This document shows, in pieces, positions 19,490 to 28,558 of a stretch of DNA of 64,000 nt. This DNA is from Neopusillimonas maritima (GTDB taxonomy: Bacteria; Pseudomonadota; Gammaproteobacteria; Burkholderiales; Burkholderiaceae_B). How positions within the stretch are numbered: position 1 is the first letter of the stretch; the number at the start of each line of letters is the position of its first letter. The stretch covers positions 186,001-250,000 of the forward strand of contig NZ_NQOU01000002.1 of NCBI RefSeq assembly GCF_003576595.1, in the 5' to 3' direction. The notes under the pieces are model-generated. The model did not search any database. It saw only the letters and a list, made by a program, of their open reading frames with translations, and was not told the DNA's origin. The position numbers and the translations under genes are program-made.

Positions 19490-20242
19490 ATGCAAAAAAG
19501 TTCTCGCCAATCACAAACTCTGAAAGCCGTATTGGGGTTGCGAGGCTTAATTGTCGACGGTGTAATGCGTGCAGGGGAGCGCGTCTCTGAAACGTTTCTC
19601 GCAAGAGAGTTCGGTGTTTCGCGAACACCGGCGCGCATGGCCTTAATGCAACTAAAGGAAGAAGGGCTTATTGAACCGCTTTCATCCGGCGGGTTTGTAG
19701 TTAGCGGCTTTTCAATGCGTGACGTTTCCGAAACAATCGAAATACGTGGCACCTTGGAAGGATTGGCCGCAAGATATGCGGCCGAACGAGGCGTTAGTTT
19801 GGAAATTCTTGACGCACTGGACGACTGCGTCAAAAAACTGGACACTGTCGTGAGCACACTTGAACGAGCCGAAGATCTTGATGCTTATGTCGAACTCAAC
19901 GACAGATTCCACGAGCTATTAGTCGATGCATCGCAAAGCACCATGCTCAAACGCTCCTTAGAACGCGTACTTACTTTACCGTTTGCTGCACCGAACGCTT
20001 TCGTTAAATCATCACAAACAGACTTCCCCGGAATCAAAGCCATCTTGCAACATTCGAATGAACAGCACAGAGCAGTTGCTGAAGCCATTCGCGCCCGCGA
20101 AGGAACCCGCGCCCAATTCATGTCTGTAGAACACTCTCGCTCTGCATGGAAATATTTGCGTCTCGCGTTGGCAGGCCAAGCAACTTGGGAAATGTCGGAA
20201 CTAAGCCTAGTTCAAGGTTTTGGCAAAAAAATCAAAGGGTAA
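19490..20242 (+). CDS. GntR-family regulator, FCD subfamily
   Basis: DNA-binding regulator of 250 residues. The winged helix lies in residues about 15-75 (AGERVSETFLAREFGVSRTP), followed by a helical FCD effector domain with likely metal ligands in LNDRFHELL, NEQHRAVAEAI and VEHSRSAW. It is transcribed divergently from the Liv/Rieske/PcaD unit across 208 AT-rich bases that hold two palindromic operators. By family it is likely a repressor released by the aromatic substrate or an intermediate. An AGGGG site precedes the ATG. Confidence 0.9.
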   Translation: MQKSSRQSQTLKAVLGLRGLIVDGVMRAGERVSETFLAREFGVSRTPARMALMQLKEEGLIEPLSSGGFVVSGFSMRDVSETIEIRGTLEGLAARYAAERGVSLEILDALDDCVKKLDTVVSTLERAEDLDAYVELNDRFHELLVDASQSTMLKRSLERVLTLPFAAPNAFVKSSQTDFPGIKAILQHSNEQHRAVAEAIRAREGTRAQFMSVEHSRSAWKYLRLALAGQATWEMSELSLVQGFGKKIKG

Positions 20243-20424
20243 TTACCAACTAACCCCGCTTTTGCAGGAACTTGCCCAGATCCTGCTCCGCGACGCCCCA
20301 ACAAGTCGCGTCAACACGTTCCATAGCGTATTCACGGTTCGCGGCGGCACCTGCATTTCGTCGGAGACCACATCAGTTAAACGCTGGTGCTTACAATAGA
20401 GGCAACTTGGTTTGAAGTCCTATT

Positions 20425-21153
20425 ATGCAAGCATTTGCCTATTTCGAGACAACCCCTTTTCTTGATTCCCTGGTCAGCCTTGTTGCCGCCTTTATCCTGG
20501 GCGGGGCAATTGGCCTTGAGCGACAATTTCGCCTTCGTACAGCAGGCTTAAGAACCAATGTCCTGGTGGCAGTGGGGGCGGCGCTTTTTGTTGACACGGC
20601 CATGCGCTTTCATCAGATTCACGGCGGATCTCCAGGCACCTTGCAAGTGCTGGCGTATGTGGTGTCCGGCGTCGGCTTTCTTGGTGCCGGGGTCATTATG
20701 CGCGAACAAGGGAATGTCCGCGGCATTAACACGGCGGCAACTCTTTGGGGATCAGCGGCAGTGGGATGCGCGGCAGGTGCCGATCTTTTACCCGAGGCCA
20801 TACTGGGCGCACTGTTTGTTTTGGCTGCAAACACACTATTGCGCCCTGCCGTAAACCGCATCAACCGACGGCCGTTGCATCCAGACGAGGTGGAGGTGAC
20901 CTACTCAATTCACGTCATTACACATGAAGAACAAAGTGATGCCGTGTTATCGGCCCTGGAAAAAGCACTGGGCACAGTGGGCCTGCCATTCCGTGACATG
21001 GAGATAAAAGCATTCGGTGAACAACGCACGGAAATTGAAACCAGTTTGCTTCCTGTGTCCCTGCAGGGAACGGAACTGGACACACTCATGGGAAAAATGA
21101 AGAAAACGCCCGGTGTTCAACAAGTATTCTGGCGGGCCAGCACCACCGTTTAA
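20425..21153 (+). CDS. MgtC/SapB-family membrane protein
   Basis: Protein of 242 residues with four to five N-terminal hydrophobic helices bearing the MgtC signature (LGGAIGLERQFRLRTAGLRT, then GVGFLGAGVIMRE) and a C-terminal soluble ACT-like domain from about residue 155. The family is linked to Mg2+ limitation and acid survival, but its biochemical activity is debated. The ATG at 20425 has no strong ribosome site. The 3' end overlaps the convergent MOSC gene by 4 bases. Confidence 0.88.
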   Translation: MQAFAYFETTPFLDSLVSLVAAFILGGAIGLERQFRLRTAGLRTNVLVAVGAALFVDTAMRFHQIHGGSPGTLQVLAYVVSGVGFLGAGVIMREQGNVRGINTAATLWGSAAVGCAAGADLLPEAILGALFVLAANTLLRPAVNRINRRPLHPDEVEVTYSIHVITHEEQSDAVLSALEKALGTVGLPFRDMEIKAFGEQRTEIETSLLPVSLQGTELDTLMGKMKKTPGVQQVFWRASTTV

Positions 21154-22013
21154 ACTGGGTCGTCGCTGTATACCACCTGCCCGGTTTTCAATGTTTCACC
21201 CACGCCGCGCGTAATCACCGCGTTCATACCGAACGTCAGTGCTCCTTTCATGCGTGCATCGCGCCGGTAGTCGCGCAAAATATCATTTACCCGATTCGTC
21301 ACCAGCCCGGTAAGCGGATCAATATCGGGAATTGCACACCGGGTGCAAGGCTTCACGAAACGCAATGCAACGTCCGGCGCAACTAACCCGGGCACCTTAT
21401 CTTCCAGGTGAGCCGGCCAGTCACTCACCACAATGTTGGGACGAAACCGGGACACACCAACCGTCGCGCGCCCTGCCTCGCTCATGCGGCAGTTCAAGTG
21501 CGCAATGGCGGCAGCACTTAACACTAACAGCGGAAAGCCGTCGGCAAAGTACGTGGACGTCTCGTTATTTCGCGTCCACTCAGGGTCGCAAATACGACGT
21601 TCACGCTTATCGAAGCGCACCAAACGACAAGCTGTTCCAAGAAAATCACTCAACCACTCGGCCGCCTCGTCGCCCATGTCTGAAGCCGACATCGAATCAC
21701 GCCAGACTTTCACCATTAAGGGATCAGGGCTGCCCGGCGCAATGAGCGTAAAGTCATTCATTCCCGGTGCCGACAGCGTTAAACCATCAACACCGTCCAC
21801 CTTGTGCAGGCGCGGCTGGATCAACGCCATGCGTGGGTGAGTCCGTTGCGTAAGGAAGTGACCATTTGTATCCACCACCATCCATTCCCTATCGAACGCC
21901 AACCCGGTCGACCGCACCGCGGTATGGCTTAGTTTCAGGCCGGCGCACGACTTAACGGGGTAAATATATAAAGCCGAAATAGTGCCTTGAATAGGTTCGC
22001 TCACGTTGGACAT
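21150..22013 (-). CDS. MOSC domain protein (YcbX/mARC-like)
   Basis: Protein of 287 residues with a MOSC N-terminal beta-barrel (ISALYIYPVKSCAG) and a C-terminal MOSC domain. The segment FVKPCTRCAIPDIDPLTG holds the conserved Cys thought to bind the molybdenum cofactor in YcbX and mitochondrial amidoxime-reducing component. Known relatives reduce N-hydroxylated compounds. Unlike E. coli YcbX it has no C-terminal ferredoxin domain, so it needs a separate electron donor. It is a single gene, divergent from the fasciclin gene. Confidence 0.85.
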   Translation of the reverse strand: MSNVSEPIQGTISALYIYPVKSCAGLKLSHTAVRSTGLAFDREWMVVDTNGHFLTQRTHPRMALIQPRLHKVDGVDGLTLSAPGMNDFTLIAPGSPDPLMVKVWRDSMSASDMGDEAAEWLSDFLGTACRLVRFDKRERRICDPEWTRNNETSTYFADGFPLLVLSAAAIAHLNCRMSEAGRATVGVSRFRPNIVVSDWPAHLEDKVPGLVAPDVALRFVKPCTRCAIPDIDPLTGLVTNRVNDILRDYRRDARMKGALTFGMNAVITRGVGETLKTGQVVYSDDPV

Positions 22014-22194
22014 GGATACGTTTCCTTAAAAATTTCTTACTTATTGAACCTATTTTGAACCGTTTTATTTAAACTAAAACGATTCAAAACATGGACAAAA
22101 AGGGGAAATAAACCTAAATTATGAACCATACCCAGTACAAGTGCGCTGGGTTGGTTAGTTCAACACTTGGTTTAGTTCACCAAAGGAGTTAATG

Positions 22195-22650
22195 ATGAAA
22201 CGCTTTTTAATGGGAATGTCTCTTGCTTTCGCCGTTGGCACGGCCTCCGCCGCCGACATCGTGGATACCGCAAAATCAGCCGGCTCTTTCAACACGCTGG
22301 TTACCGCTGTTGAAGCCGCGGGTTTGGTTGAAACACTGAAAGGGCCGGGTCCGTTCACCGTCTTCGCTCCAACCGATGACGCTTTTGCCAAAATTCCGAA
22401 AGACAAACTGGACGCGCTAATTGCAGACAAAGCAGCGTTAACCGGTGTGCTTACCTACCATGTGGTACCCGGCAAAGTAATGGCCGCCAACGTTAAACCC
22501 GGTGAAGTCAAAACCGTTCAAGGCAGCCCGCTCACAGTGAGTGTGAAAAACGGCAAGGTGATGGTGGACAACGCAACCGTTGTACAAACCGACATCCAAA
22601 CCGACAACGGTGTCATTCACGTTATTGATACGGTCGTGATGCCCATGTAA
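22195..22650 (+). CDS. secreted fasciclin (FAS1) domain protein
   Basis: Small exported protein of about 151 residues: a signal peptide (cleavage near ASAAD) and one FAS1 domain with the H1 and H2 boxes ([15 protein letters not shown] and [13 protein letters not shown]). FAS1 proteins are often adhesive or stress-linked. Two ATGs are adjacent (22192 and 22195); the AGGAG site at 22184-22188 is 3 bases from the first and 6 bases from the second, so the second is the better start. Strong hairpins follow the stop codon. Confidence 0.92.
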   Translation: MKRFLMGMSLAFAVGTASAADIVDTAKSAGSFNTLVTAVEAAGLVETLKGPGPFTVFAPTDDAFAKIPKDKLDALIADKAALTGVLTYHVVPGKVMAANVKPGEVKTVQGSPLTVSVKNGKVMVDNATVVQTDIQTDNGVIHVIDTVVMPM

Positions 22651-22660
22651 ATTTCGTCAA

Positions 22661-22688
22661 CCGTGCTGTTTCGCCTAACGCAGCACGG
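22661..22688. repeat. inverted repeat CCGTGCTG / CAGCACGG
   Basis: An 8-base stem with a 12-base loop just after the fasciclin stop codon, upstream of the main terminator. It probably adds mRNA 3'-end stability or works with the terminator hairpin. Confidence 0.45.
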
Positions 22689-22701
22689 CCGGCGAAAACC
22701 A

Positions 22702-22739
22702 GAAAGGCCCGGTTTATAAGACCGGGCCTTTCTTCTTTT
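22702..22739 (+). terminator. intrinsic terminator of the fasciclin gene
   Basis: Stem GAAAGGCCCGGT pairs perfectly with ACCGGGCCTTTC around a 7-base loop (TTATAAG) and is followed by TTCTTTT. It lies between two convergent genes and may work in both directions, although the T-run is better on the plus strand. Confidence 0.88.
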
Positions 22740-22746
22740 GCGTTAA

Positions 22747-23769
22747 TCAGGCATATTCCTTGCGCAAAATTTCAGCCGCTTTAACCATAGCCTGCAACTT
22801 GCCATCGGCTACTTCACGAGGCAGATACTTCATGCCGCAATCGGGCGCCAAAATAACCTGCTCGGGCTTGATATGCTTGAGCGCTTTGCGAACACGCTCA
22901 GCCACCAATTCGGGCGTTTCCACCGTCATATCGCTTAAGTCGAGGCAGCCCACCATAATTTGCTTGTTGCCCAACGTTTCCAGCACCGTGCAATCCAGAT
23001 TCGACTGCGCGGTTTCCACGGAAACCTGATTGCAAGAGCACTGATTCAATTCCGGCAGAAAATCGTACCCGCTTGGGCGCGCATGAATTACCGCAGCGTA
23101 ACCAAAGCAAATATGCACAGCGGTTTGGCCCTGCACACCTTCCAACGCGCGATTCAACGCCTCAACACCATACTCGCGGGCTTTTTCAGGACGAGCCTGC
23201 ATGTAAGGCTCGTCGACCTGAACAATGTCTGCCCCGTTGGCAAACAAGTCTTTGATTTCCTCATTCAGCGCGGCGGCATAATCCATAGCCGCTTCTTTTT
23301 CCGACGCATAGAAATCGTTTTGTGCCTGCTGCAACATGGTGAACGGCCCGGGCACCGTAATTTTTACTTTACGATCAGTGTTCTTTTTAAGGAATAACAG
23401 ATCTTCAACTTCTATCGGCTTGATGCGTCGGATTTTGCCCACAATGCGCGGGACCGGATTCGGGTGTCCCGAGCGATCCAGCGCAGTACCGGGGTTGTCG
23501 ATATCGACGCCATCCAGCGCTGTAGCGATACGGTTTGAATAGCTCTCACGGCGAATTTCACCGTCGGTAATGATGTCCAGCCCGGCACGCTCTTGTGCCC
23601 GAATGGCGACAATGGTGGCGTCTTCCATGGCTTCGTGCAGATAAGCCTCGGGAATGCGCCAAAGCTCTTTGGCACGCACACGCGGCGGAAAGCGACCAGC
23701 CAGTTTTTCACGATCAATCAGCCAATCCGGCTGCGGATAACTACCAACAATAGTGGTGGGGAATAGCAT
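22747..23769 (-). CDS. methionine synthase II (MetE C-terminal domain)-like protein
   Basis: Zinc-dependent methyltransferase fold of about 340 residues, matching only the C-terminal catalytic half of MetE. Zinc ligands are visible as His and Cys in VHICFGY and Cys in APDCGMKY. True MetE is about 750 residues; stand-alone C-terminal forms are common in proteobacteria and may use other methyl donors or take part in catabolism. The ATG at 23767-23769 is chosen because AGGAG lies 6-10 bases upstream; an ATG 21 bases further upstream is less well placed. It is divergent from the amidohydrolase gene at 23908. Confidence 0.85.
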   Translation of the reverse strand: MLFPTTIVGSYPQPDWLIDREKLAGRFPPRVRAKELWRIPEAYLHEAMEDATIVAIRAQERAGLDIITDGEIRRESYSNRIATALDGVDIDNPGTALDRSGHPNPVPRIVGKIRRIKPIEVEDLLFLKKNTDRKVKITVPGPFTMLQQAQNDFYASEKEAAMDYAAALNEEIKDLFANGADIVQVDEPYMQARPEKAREYGVEALNRALEGVQGQTAVHICFGYAAVIHARPSGYDFLPELNQCSCNQVSVETAQSNLDCTVLETLGNKQIMVGCLDLSDMTVETPELVAERVRKALKHIKPEQVILAPDCGMKYLPREVADGKLQAMVKAAEILRKEYA

Positions 23770-23907
23770 GCTGTCTCCTGTAGGAATCATGTCTACTAAA
23801 TAATCAGTGGTCTGATTTTCGCAGAAAACGCCAAAGATGTTTAGTCAGGTGAATTTACCGATAGAATCGAAACAAGCTGAAGCGCAAAACCAAACCATGG
23901 AGACATT

Positions 23908-25557
23908 ATGCAAACGGGCCACACAATTGAATATCGCGGTCGCGCCAACACACAAGCCGGCATTGTGCGCGGTGACATCATCACCATGAACCCAGACCAG
24001 CCTCGTGTTGAGGCCATGGGTGTACAAGACGGACGCGTGGTTTGCGTAGGCACGTTTGCCGACGTTAAAAGCATGATGGGCGCCGACACCACGGTGCATC
24101 ACTACCAAGAAGGCGTTGTGATCCCGGGTCTCATCGACTCCCACAATCACATGCTTTGGACAGGCATGCAGCAACAAAGTGTCGATCTCTCAGCCTGCCG
24201 GTCAATTGCCGAATTACTGGACACGCTGCGCGATTATCGCCGCGACAATCCTGACAAAGAATGGATAGTCAGTGGCGCAGGCTGGCACATTGAAGCGCTG
24301 CAGGAAAAGCGCTACCCCACTCGCCAGGAACTGGATTCCGTTGTGCCGGACCGCCCGGTTTACCTGCCACGCGTGGGACACTCCGCTTCGGTGAACTCGA
24401 TTGCCCTGAAACTGGCCGGCATCACCGCCGCCACGCCCGACCCGGCAGGCGGCAAAATTCACCGCGACGAAACAGGCGAACCCAATGGGCTGTTAATGGA
24501 ATTACCCGCCTTTAACCTGGTGGGTGACCTGCTCCCTCCCCCCTCACGCGACGACCGCATTCAAGCATTAAAAGACATTCAGAAGGCCTACCACGCAGCG
24601 GGCATTACCGGCGTGATTGAACCGGGCCTGTTTGCCGACGACATGTCAATCTATCAGGAGTTATGGCGCAAAGGCGAACTCTCTGTTCGCACTGTCGCCA
24701 TGCCACAGGCGCAGGTCGACGCCGATCCCGAGGTGCTGATGGCCAGCTTGAAGTCCTGGAGCATGCGCACCGGCTTTGGCGATGAGTGGTTGAAATTGGG
24801 CGCCATTAAAGTGTATCTGGATGGCGGCGCTTCGCTGAACACCGCCCTCATGCGCGAACCGTATCCTGATGAGCGTTGCCAATGCGGCATTCAGGTCACT
24901 CATTCACACGTGTTTCACCGCATTGTCGACTTCTGCGCAGCATCAGGTTGGTCTTTAGGCGTTCACGCGGTGGGCGGAAAGGCAATTGATTTGGCATTGG
25001 AACTGTTCGACCAGGCGCATCAGAAAAACCCCATTGACGGACTTCGCTTCAGCCTGATTCACGCATACTTGTGGCCCACGCAAGAGAACATTGAAACAGC
25101 GCGCCGACTGGGTGTGGGCGTCGCAACCCAGGCTCCCATGCAGTATCAGTTCGCCCCTTTACTCACACGGCGATTCGGCCCCGATTTGGTGGGCAAAGCA
25201 ACGCCACTCAAAGCCTGGCTCGACGGCGGCATTCGTGTCGGCGGCGGATCCGATTCGCCGATTGCCACTTACGCCCCGTTAACGGGCATTTGGCACGCTG
25301 TCACCCGCTATGTGGATGAGCTAGGCGTCGCTTTGGGAACCGATGAAGCGATCACCGTTGACCAGGCCCTCACCATGTACACCCGGGATGCCGCTTGGCT
25401 GGCGTTTTCAGAACACGAGCGGGGCATGCTGAAACCGGGCTACCTGGCCGACTGGGTCGCGCTGGCGGAGGACCCTTACAAAGTCGACCCCATGAAACTG
25501 CGCGATATAGAAGTGAAAGCAACCGCTGTTGGCGGCATTGTGGTGCACCAGGCGTAA
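23908..25557 (+). CDS. YtcJ-type amidohydrolase (Amidohydro_3)
   Basis: Metal-dependent hydrolase of 549 residues. The metal-binding HxH motif appears as GLIDSHNHMLW, later ligands include His in GVHAVGG and LIHAYLW, and the Asp in GGGSDSP. The family acts on exocyclic or cyclic amides and some N-formyl or hydantoin-like compounds; the substrate here is unknown. A GGAG site precedes the ATG. It heads a plus-strand group with a TRAP transporter and an SDR, suggesting that the transporter brings in its substrate or a precursor. Confidence 0.86.
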   Translation: MQTGHTIEYRGRANTQAGIVRGDIITMNPDQPRVEAMGVQDGRVVCVGTFADVKSMMGADTTVHHYQEGVVIPGLIDSHNHMLWTGMQQQSVDLSACRSIAELLDTLRDYRRDNPDKEWIVSGAGWHIEALQEKRYPTRQELDSVVPDRPVYLPRVGHSASVNSIALKLAGITAATPDPAGGKIHRDETGEPNGLLMELPAFNLVGDLLPPPSRDDRIQALKDIQKAYHAAGITGVIEPGLFADDMSIYQELWRKGELSVRTVAMPQAQVDADPEVLMASLKSWSMRTGFGDEWLKLGAIKVYLDGGASLNTALMREPYPDERCQCGIQVTHSHVFHRIVDFCAASGWSLGVHAVGGKAIDLALELFDQAHQKNPIDGLRFSLIHAYLWPTQENIETARRLGVGVATQAPMQYQFAPLLTRRFGPDLVGKATPLKAWLDGGIRVGGGSDSPIATYAPLTGIWHAVTRYVDELGVALGTDEAITVDQALTMYTRDAAWLAFSEHERGMLKPGYLADWVALAEDPYKVDPMKLRDIEVKATAVGGIVVHQA

Positions 25558-25583
25558 CAAGAGGCAAAAAGCGCGCCGCCCGG

Positions 25584-25622
25584 CCGACGCATGAATTCCG
25601 CAGTGCGGAACCTTTGCGTCGG
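25584..25622 (+). other. long intercistronic hairpin
   Basis: Outer stem CCGACGCA/TGCGTCGG (8 pairs) encloses an internal loop and an inner stem TTCCGC/GCGGAA with a 3-base loop. It is followed by TTTCTCCTT, a weak T-run. It separates the amidohydrolase gene from the TRAP genes and may be a partial terminator or an mRNA-stability element. Confidence 0.6.
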
Positions 25623-25629
25623 TTTCTCC

Positions 25630-25658
25630 TTGACGCTCTGTACCCGCCTGCTTATCTT
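25630..25658 (+). promoter_or_regulatory. sigma-70 promoter of the TRAP operon
   Basis: TTGACG (25630-25635) and TATCTT (25653-25658) are separated by exactly 17 bases and lie about 30 bases upstream of the dctP start. The -10 box overlaps an 11-base inverted repeat TATCT-T-AGATA (25653-25663), a possible repressor site. This gives the transporter its own transcript downstream of the hairpin. Confidence 0.65.
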
Positions 25659-25687
25659 AGATAAACAAATAATCAAGGAGACAAATC

Positions 25688-26668
25688 ATGCTGCATCGCT
25701 TGCTTGCAACGGCCCTCACCTCGGCCTGCCTACTTATCAGCGCCTCGGCCCACGCCAAAGACCTTACTTTGCTTTCGAGCTGGGACGACAACTACAACGC
25801 CGTCCCCGTTTTCGTCGGCCAATTCGTGGAAAAGCTGAAAGAAAAATCAAACGGCGATCTGAGCGTTCAGGTTCGAGGCCCTGAAACCGTTCCTCCCTTT
25901 GAGCAACTGCAACCCGTTGCCGGTGGGCTGTTCGACATGCTCTTCACCCACGGCGCCTACCACTTGGGTGAAACCGGCATGGCATTCGGACTGGACGCCG
26001 TTAAAGATGACCCCATCGCGCGACGCGAAAGCGGTATTTACGAGCTCATCGATAAACACTACCAAAGCCGTGGCTTGAAATTGATCGGGGTCTTTTCTTC
26101 CGCCTCGGGTTATCACTTCCTGCTACGCCAACCAATTGCGGAAGATGGCGCACTTAAAGGCCGCAAAATCCGCGCGTCGGCAACCTATCACGATATGGTG
26201 CAGGAATTGCAAGGTGCCGTGGTCACCCTTCCGCCTAGCGAAATTTACTCCAGCCTTGAACGGGGTGTGGTCGACGGCGCCGCCTGGCCAGTGTTTGGCG
26301 CAATGGAATACCGCTGGTATGAGGTTTCCGATTACATGACCCGCCCCACGTTCGGTGTCACTAACCAAGTCATGCTCATGAACCTCGATACCTGGAACGG
26401 GTTATCGAAACAGCAACAAGACACCATTATGGAAGTGGCGCGCGAGCTTGAGGTATCCGGTCGCCAGGTTTTCGCCGACCTTTGGGCCAAAGAAGATGCA
26501 GCCATGCAAGAGGCCGGTCTTGAAATTACCCAGTTCGGCCCAGACGTCGCGCCTAAAGTCGACGCCATGTTTGCTGAAGGTGTCTGGAAACAGGTTCGCA
26601 ATCGCGCCGGTGCCGATGGCGAAGCCTTCCACAAGCTTGCTGTTGAAAAGGGTTTAACCAGTCAATGA
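25688..26668 (+). CDS. dctP: TRAP transporter solute-binding protein (DctP)
   Basis: Periplasmic binding protein of 326 residues with a signal peptide ending near SAHAK. The DctP fold is seen in ETVPPFEQLQPVAGGLFDM, the RKIRASATYHDMVQ segment with the carboxylate-binding Arg, and VVDGAAWPV. AAGGAG lies 8-13 bases before the ATG. The gene overlaps dctQ by 4 bases. The ligand is probably an organic acid. Confidence 0.93.
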   Translation: MLHRLLATALTSACLLISASAHAKDLTLLSSWDDNYNAVPVFVGQFVEKLKEKSNGDLSVQVRGPETVPPFEQLQPVAGGLFDMLFTHGAYHLGETGMAFGLDAVKDDPIARRESGIYELIDKHYQSRGLKLIGVFSSASGYHFLLRQPIAEDGALKGRKIRASATYHDMVQELQGAVVTLPPSEIYSSLERGVVDGAAWPVFGAMEYRWYEVSDYMTRPTFGVTNQVMLMNLDTWNGLSKQQQDTIMEVARELEVSGRQVFADLWAKEDAAMQEAGLEITQFGPDVAPKVDAMFAEGVWKQVRNRAGADGEAFHKLAVEKGLTSQ

Positions 26669-27213
26669 GTGCCTCCGGCCCCTTTCGGCCAGTACGACAC
26701 GCCTTGTGTCTGCTGGCCGCTTTTCAAGATGTCATTACGCGTATTACGTTTGTCGTTGCCGTTATCGCCTCGGCTTATCTAACGCTGGTCTTGGCCTGGG
26801 AGGTCATCGCCCGCTACGCGCTCAACAACCCCACCGGATGGGGGCCCGACACGGCGGCAATCAGCTTCGCTTTAATTACTTTCTGCGCGGCCCCTATGCT
26901 GGCCTGGAAAAGCGGGCACGCAAACATGAATATGGTGGTTAACGCATTACCCGAGCACATCGCTGTTTGGCTACAACGCTTTACCTGGCTATTGGCTTGT
27001 ACTGTCTGCCTCATTGCCGCATGGTTTGGCTTTGCCGAACTTAAACGCGTTTTCGCCGGCAATGTGATGATGATTGCCGTTACGCCCATTCCAAAGTGGT
27101 GGCTCATGTTGGCCATTGTGTACGCCTTATCAAATATGGGCTTTTATTTCCTGCGCCACTTCCTGTGCACCTGGGCGGGCTCCTGCGAACAAAACAACAC
27201 CGGGGCCACATAA
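26665..27213 (+). CDS. dctQ: TRAP transporter small permease (DctQ)
   Basis: Small membrane subunit of 182 residues with four hydrophobic helices and the family motif WEVIARYALNNPTGWGPD. The ATG overlaps the dctP stop (ATGA), and its stop codon overlaps the dctM start (TAATG), so all three genes are coupled. Confidence 0.92.
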   Translation: MSASGPFRPVRHALCLLAAFQDVITRITFVVAVIASAYLTLVLAWEVIARYALNNPTGWGPDTAAISFALITFCAAPMLAWKSGHANMNMVVNALPEHIAVWLQRFTWLLACTVCLIAAWFGFAELKRVFAGNVMMIAVTPIPKWWLMLAIVYALSNMGFYFLRHFLCTWAGSCEQNNTGAT

Positions 27214-28520
27214 TGGAATGGTACGTGCTCATTTCTGCCGCCGTAGGCTTGATGCTCCTGCTGTTCGCCACAGGCTTGCCTATTTTTTTGTCGTTCCTGA
27301 CACTGAACCTGCTGGGTCTGTATGCGTTAACTGGGAATTTCAAAGGCGTCTTGCTGGTGGTGAACTCGATGTACGACACCGGCACAAGCTTGTCTTTGGC
27401 GGCCATTCCGCTTTTTATTCTGCTCGGTGAAATACTTTTTCGTTCAAGCGCTGTCAATGTCATGTTCAACGCCGTCGACGCGGTGGTTGGCGCCGTAAAG
27501 TCACGCTTGTATATCGTCAGCGTGATTCTGTCCACTATTTTCGGGGCACTTTCGGGCTCTGCCATGGCCGTTGCCGCCATGATGGGTGCATCGTTGTTAC
27601 CCGAAATGGAAAAACGCGGCTACCAGAAAAACATGTCGTTAGGCACGATATTGGGTGGCTCAAGCCTTGCACCCATCATTCCCCCAAGCGTCATGGCGGT
27701 CGTTCTGGGCATTTTGGCCGGCGTCTCCATTTCCGGGCTGCTGGTTGCCGGCGTTCTTCCGGGCCTTTTGCTGGCGCTGGTGTTCTTTATTTATATCGTG
27801 ATTCGGGTCAAGCTCAACCCAAAACTGGCGCCCGCCGTTATCGAGTCGTCAAGCTTAAGTGCCCAAGAACGCATAAAGCTTTTACTTCGGGCTGTACCGT
27901 TCCTGGCAATTATCGCCACCATTTTGGTGCTGATTATTTCGGGTGTTGCGACTCCCACGGAGGCAGCCGCCATGGGCTGTGTCGTTGCCATGATCACCTG
28001 TTCGCTGTTTGCCTCGCTGCGCTGGCCGACACTGGTGCAAGCGCTGCGGTCTACTGCATGGACCACCGGCATGATCATGATCATTATGGTGTGCTCGGTC
28101 TCCTTTAGCCAGATTCTGAACATGAGCGGCGTGACAACCCACCTGGTGAACGCCGTCACCAGCCTGGAGTGGCACCCGGTACTGATGTTTATCATGCTGA
28201 TGGCACTTGGGTTTGTGCTGTGCATGTTCATCGACCAGATCGCCGTCATGATTCTGCTGGTGCCACTTTACAAGCCCATTATTGCCGCCTTGGGATTCGA
28301 CCCCTTATGGTTCTGGGCTATTTTCCTGGTGAACGTTTCAATCGGTAATGTCACGCCGCCTTTTGGCTATACACTCTTTGCCTTACAAGGCGCGGCAAAA
28401 GGCACTACGATTCAAGAACTTTACCGGGCATCCGTTCCCGTGATTCTGCTTTATCTGCTCGTTATTGTTGTGTTGGCGCTCGTACCCGATATTATTCTTT
28501 GGCTACCATCGCTAATGTGA
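27213..28520 (+). CDS. dctM: TRAP transporter large permease (DctM)
   Basis: Large membrane subunit of 435 residues with about twelve to thirteen helices and the landmarks GALSGSAMAVAAMMGASLLPEM and SSLAPIIPPSVMAV. The frame is open 39 codons further upstream, but those lie inside dctQ; the ATG at 27213 in the TAATG overlap gives the usual N-terminus MEWYVLIS. It imports the DctP ligand using a sodium or proton gradient. Confidence 0.93.
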   Translation: MEWYVLISAAVGLMLLLFATGLPIFLSFLTLNLLGLYALTGNFKGVLLVVNSMYDTGTSLSLAAIPLFILLGEILFRSSAVNVMFNAVDAVVGAVKSRLYIVSVILSTIFGALSGSAMAVAAMMGASLLPEMEKRGYQKNMSLGTILGGSSLAPIIPPSVMAVVLGILAGVSISGLLVAGVLPGLLLALVFFIYIVIRVKLNPKLAPAVIESSSLSAQERIKLLLRAVPFLAIIATILVLIISGVATPTEAAAMGCVVAMITCSLFASLRWPTLVQALRSTAWTTGMIMIIMVCSVSFSQILNMSGVTTHLVNAVTSLEWHPVLMFIMLMALGFVLCMFIDQIAVMILLVPLYKPIIAALGFDPLWFWAIFLVNVSIGNVTPPFGYTLFALQGAAKGTTIQELYRASVPVILLYLLVIVVLALVPDIILWLPSLM

Positions 28521-28558
28521 TTTTAAATTGTTAACTCATTGATATCTTGGATACAAAT

